Positions 14,721 to 16,634 of a stretch of DNA of 16,634 bases are shown in pieces. Under the pieces are notes generated by a model that had not been told where the DNA came from, did no database searches, and saw only the letters and a program-made list of their open reading frames with translations. Where the stretch lies: assembly GCA_023430565.1 (NCBI GenBank), contig JAEZAD010000214.1:1-16634 (forward strand). The letters are read 5' to 3'. A program made the position numbers and the translations under genes. This stretch comes from Verrucomicrobiota bacterium. Its GTDB lineage: Bacteria > Verrucomicrobiota > Verrucomicrobiia > Opitutales > Opitutaceae. Position 1 is the first letter of the stretch; every line of letters starts with the position of its first letter.

Positions 14721-14799
14721 GGAAGAGGCAGAGGGAGTGTGAAGTGGAAAGGGCGGACAACAGACGGAGGCGTGGACCGCCGTCACCGGAAAAGGGAGC

Positions 14800-15015
14800 T
14801 CAGTGAATCATGAGCATGTGATACGGAATGCGGCGAGGGGTGGCGTTGGGCCGCGCCCGGGCGTCGGGTTTGGCGGCGGTGGCGGCGGGGCTTTCGTCGG
14901 TGGCTTTCGCCGCTTTGGCTGATTCGCATCCTGCGCCGCCGGAGTGATTTTTTGCGGCTTCAGAGGCGGAGGCACTGGCGACGGCAAAAAAGAAGACGAG
15001 TGCGACACGTTTCAT
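14800..15015 (-). CDS. Small putative secreted protein (71 residues), function unknown
   Basis: The ATG at 15015 opens a 71-codon frame. Residues 1-18 look like a signal peptide (MKRVALVFFFAVASASAS). The mature part is Ala/Lys-rich and low-complexity (SAKAAKATDESPAATAAKPD) with one Cys (C30), a basic patch (TPRRIPYH) and the C-terminus HMLMIH. The cleaved product would be about 50 residues. It lies 82 bp upstream of the ABC ATPase on the same strand, so the two may be cotranscribed. I recognise no family. Against it: high-GC DNA often gives spurious frames, and no Shine-Dalgarno is seen. For it: the signal peptide starts exactly at an ATG. Confidence 0.5.
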   Translation of the reverse strand: MKRVALVFFFAVASASASEAAKNHSGGAGCESAKAAKATDESPAATAAKPDARARPNATPRRIPYHMLMIH

Positions 15016-15399
15016 GAGGGGGAAGGGGTGGTCGCGGAACGTGGCAGGTGCAAGGCGGGGAGGCCAGCGGATTGAAGCGGATGGCGCATCGAGGGGAGCG
15101 ACCTTGCAGAGGGCGTGCCGCCTGAGCTGAGACACGCGCGATGAGCTGCGGGTGAACGGGTTAAATTTTGTGAGGGGAGGAAGGGACATCCCGCAGGTGT
15201 TCGCGTGCGGAACGGCTGCGTCCCACGAGCGGGAAAGGCTGTATCCAAAACGCAAGGTCGCGGCGATGCGGTGAAATCCGGGTAAAAGGCCCGGACGGGG
15301 CGACGGAGGGCTGGCTTTTGGGAGAAGGGCGCCGGTATTCACCACCCGTCCAGCGAAACCCTAAGGAATATTTAGTAGAAAACCCGATACTCTAGACCG
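15016..15399. other. Divergent intergenic region, no gene seen
   Basis: This 384-bp gap separates the minus-strand small-protein/ABC genes from the plus-strand repeat protein and should hold both promoters. The only clear structure is a hairpin, TCCGGG (15277-15282) with CCCGGA (15290-15295) and a 7-nt loop. No sigma-70 or sigma-54 promoter stands out. Confidence 0.5.
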
Positions 15400-16634
15400 A
15401 TGAATTCCATGATCCAGCTGGGGCGAATTTTGTTAGCGGCGGCGCTGTTTTCTGGAGCCGCCTGGCGGGTCCATGCGGTGGACTCGAGGGTGGTGGCGCT
15501 CTCATCGCGCGGGGTGGTGCGCCCTGGAGTCGATACGATGATCGCGGGCTTCGTGATCAACGGCAGCGCTCCGAAAGATGTGTTGATCCGCGGCGTAGGC
15601 CCGACCTTGGGGGAGGCCGGAGTGAAAGGCGCGCTGGGCGCGTTGCGGCTGCAGGTTTTCGACCGGACGGGGAAGGTCATTGCGACTAACGACCAATGGG
15701 ACCCGTCGCTGGCCGGCGCATTCAAGCAGGTGGGCGCATCGTCGCTCGCGGCGGGGAGCCGCGACACAGCGTTGCGACTGACGCTGGCTCCCGGAGTTTA
15801 CACGGCGCATGTGACGGCGGTGAACAGCCCGCACGGTGTAGCGCTGGCGGAGGTGTATGAAATGGATGGCGCGAGCCGGCTGATGGCGTTGTCGACGCGG
15901 GCGCGGGTGGAAGCCGACGAAGGCGTGCTGATTTCCGGACTCGTGGTGAAGGAGAGCAGCCGGAGAGTGTTGATCCGGGCGGTGGGCCCGGGGCTGCAGG
16001 CGCAAGGTGTGACCGAGTTCCTGCAGGATCCCAACGTCGCCATCATCAACCGGCAGGGGACGACGGTCGCTTCAAACGACAACTGGAGCGAGAGCGACAA
16101 GGACGGATTGTTGAGCAAAGCGGCGGCGAGCGCGGGTGCGTTTCCGCTCGAATCGGGCAGCAAGGATGCGGCGCTCGTGGCCGAGTTGCCCGCCGGCGCC
16201 TACACCGTGCATGTGAAAGGTGCGGGAGGCGGGACCGGCGTGGCGCTCCTCGAAGTTTATGATCTGTCGGACAAGGTGGCCGCGCAGAACGAGCCGTCGG
16301 GCTACAGTGGATACTCCGCGTCGGCGCTGAGCTGGTCGAAGGAGGCGGTGGACGCGCGGCTGGGGCCGACGTTCGAGCAGCTGAACCCGGGCGCGGCGGA
16401 CGACCGGCCGACGCTTTTCTCGAACGTGTCGAAGATGGCGCCGGCGAAATATTACGTGCGCATCAAGCCGTATGAGCTCGGCACGGAGCCGGCGAGCGAC
16501 GGCGACTATTGGAGCGAAACGGGACAGGTGGGCTACGTGCCGGATGATCCGGCGGGCGATCCGGGGTTGGATCGCGTGCAGCTTTACGCGTATTACAACA
16601 AGGTGTTCGCGATCAGCCCGCGGCTCGACTGGGG
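15400..16634 (+). CDS. Large secreted protein with two tandem VLIRAVGP-type domains (3' end outside window)
   Basis: The frame is open from ATG 15400 to the edge (411 codons; 15409 is an alternative ATG). A signal peptide covers about residues 1-26 (ILLAAALFSGAAWRVHA). Two tandem copies of one domain follow, residues 31-157 and 161-291. Aligned elements are VVALSSRG/LMALSTRA, DVLIRGVGPTL/RVLIRAVGPGL, VIATNDQWD/TVASNDNWS, LAPGVYTAHV/LPAGAYTVHV and VALAEVYEMD/VALLEVYDLS. I associate this beta-rich repeat with large secreted or cell-surface verrucomicrobial proteins. From about residue 292 the sequence changes to a Tyr- and acid-rich part (YYVRIKPYELGTEPASDGDY) that I do not recognise. Surface, adhesion or matrix function is a guess. 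No ribosome-binding site is visible. Confidence 0.88.
   Translation, partial: MNSMIQLGRILLAAALFSGAAWRVHAVDSRVVALSSRGVVRPGVDTMIAGFVINGSAPKDVLIRGVGPTLGEAGVKGALGALRLQVFDRTGKVIATNDQWDPSLAGAFKQVGASSLAAGSRDTALRLTLAPGVYTAHVTAVNSPHGVALAEVYEMDGASRLMALSTRARVEADEGVLISGLVVKESSRRVLIRAVGPGLQAQGVTEFLQDPNVAIINRQGTTVASNDNWSESDKDGLLSKAAASAGAFPLESGSKDAALVAELPAGAYTVHVKGAGGGTGVALLEVYDLSDKVAAQNEPSGYSGYSASALSWSKEAVDARLGPTFEQLNPGAADDRPTLFSNVSKMAPAKYYVRIKPYELGTEPASDGDYWSETGQVGYVPDDPAGDPGLDRVQLYAYYNKVFAISPRLDW

Noticed and set aside
12930..14813. Plus-strand frame of 627 codons
   Set aside because: It lies opposite the sigma-54 activator and ABC ATPase genes, both of which have all their family motifs. Composition is that of a GC-driven antisense frame.
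15181..15320. Possible cobalamin-type riboswitch (GGTGAAATCCGGG segment)
   Set aside because: The short similarity to the GGTG...ATCC segment is not joined by the conserved GCCACTG box or other core elements; only a simple hairpin remains.

Overview
The window looks like chromosomal DNA from a high-GC Gram-negative bacterium, most likely a verrucomicrobium of the Opitutaceae type. This rests on remembered family resemblance: the TonB-dependent receptor N-terminus with its LSPFVVSTEKDKGY-like segment, the fused branched-chain E1 gene, the repeat domain of the right-edge secreted protein (VLIRAVGP...NDxW) and the intergenic 'CHSERSEE' inverted repeats. Outer-membrane proteins (TonB receptor, TolC) confirm a Gram-negative envelope. 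No phage, transposase, CRISPR array, tRNA or rRNA was seen.

Left part (1-3074, minus strand): a 3'-truncated gene for a fused alpha/beta E1 subunit of a branched-chain 2-oxo acid dehydrogenase-type complex, preceded by a LacI-family regulator gene. This is followed by a divergent control region (3075-3432) with an AT-rich stretch, a TTGACA hexamer and two dyad-symmetric sites.

Centre (3433-8789, plus strand): a carbohydrate-uptake locus made of a TonB-dependent receptor, a GPH-family sugar:cation symporter and a secreted GH16 beta-glucanase. With the divergent LacI gene it reads as a compact beta-1,3-glucan (laminarin-like) utilisation locus. The receptor imports oligosaccharides through the outer membrane, the GH16 enzyme cuts the polymer, the symporter takes products across the inner membrane, and the LacI protein senses a sugar. 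There is no SusD in the window.

Right-centre (8901-14720, minus strand): an MBL-fold UPF0173 hydrolase, a small serine alpha/beta hydrolase, a TolC-family outer-membrane protein, a C4 zinc-ribbon protein, a receiver-less sigma-54 enhancer-binding protein (EBP) and a LolD/MacB-type ABC ATPase. A small secreted polypeptide gene (15015-14800) lies upstream of the ATPase. The tolC gene has a strong sigma-54 (-24/-12) promoter match and, about 130 bp upstream of the predicted start of transcription, an 8+4+8 palindrome at the classical position of an enhancer site. Together with the nearby EBP gene this suggests a locally controlled sigma-54 export module.

Right edge (15400-16634, plus strand): the 5' part of a secreted protein with two tandem copies of a domain of about 127-131 residues.

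Three long inverted-repeat elements of one family (6411-6494, 8802-8893, 9665-9760) sit in successive intergenic gaps. None of the genes shows a convincing Shine-Dalgarno sequence, so starts were chosen by homology and reading frame.
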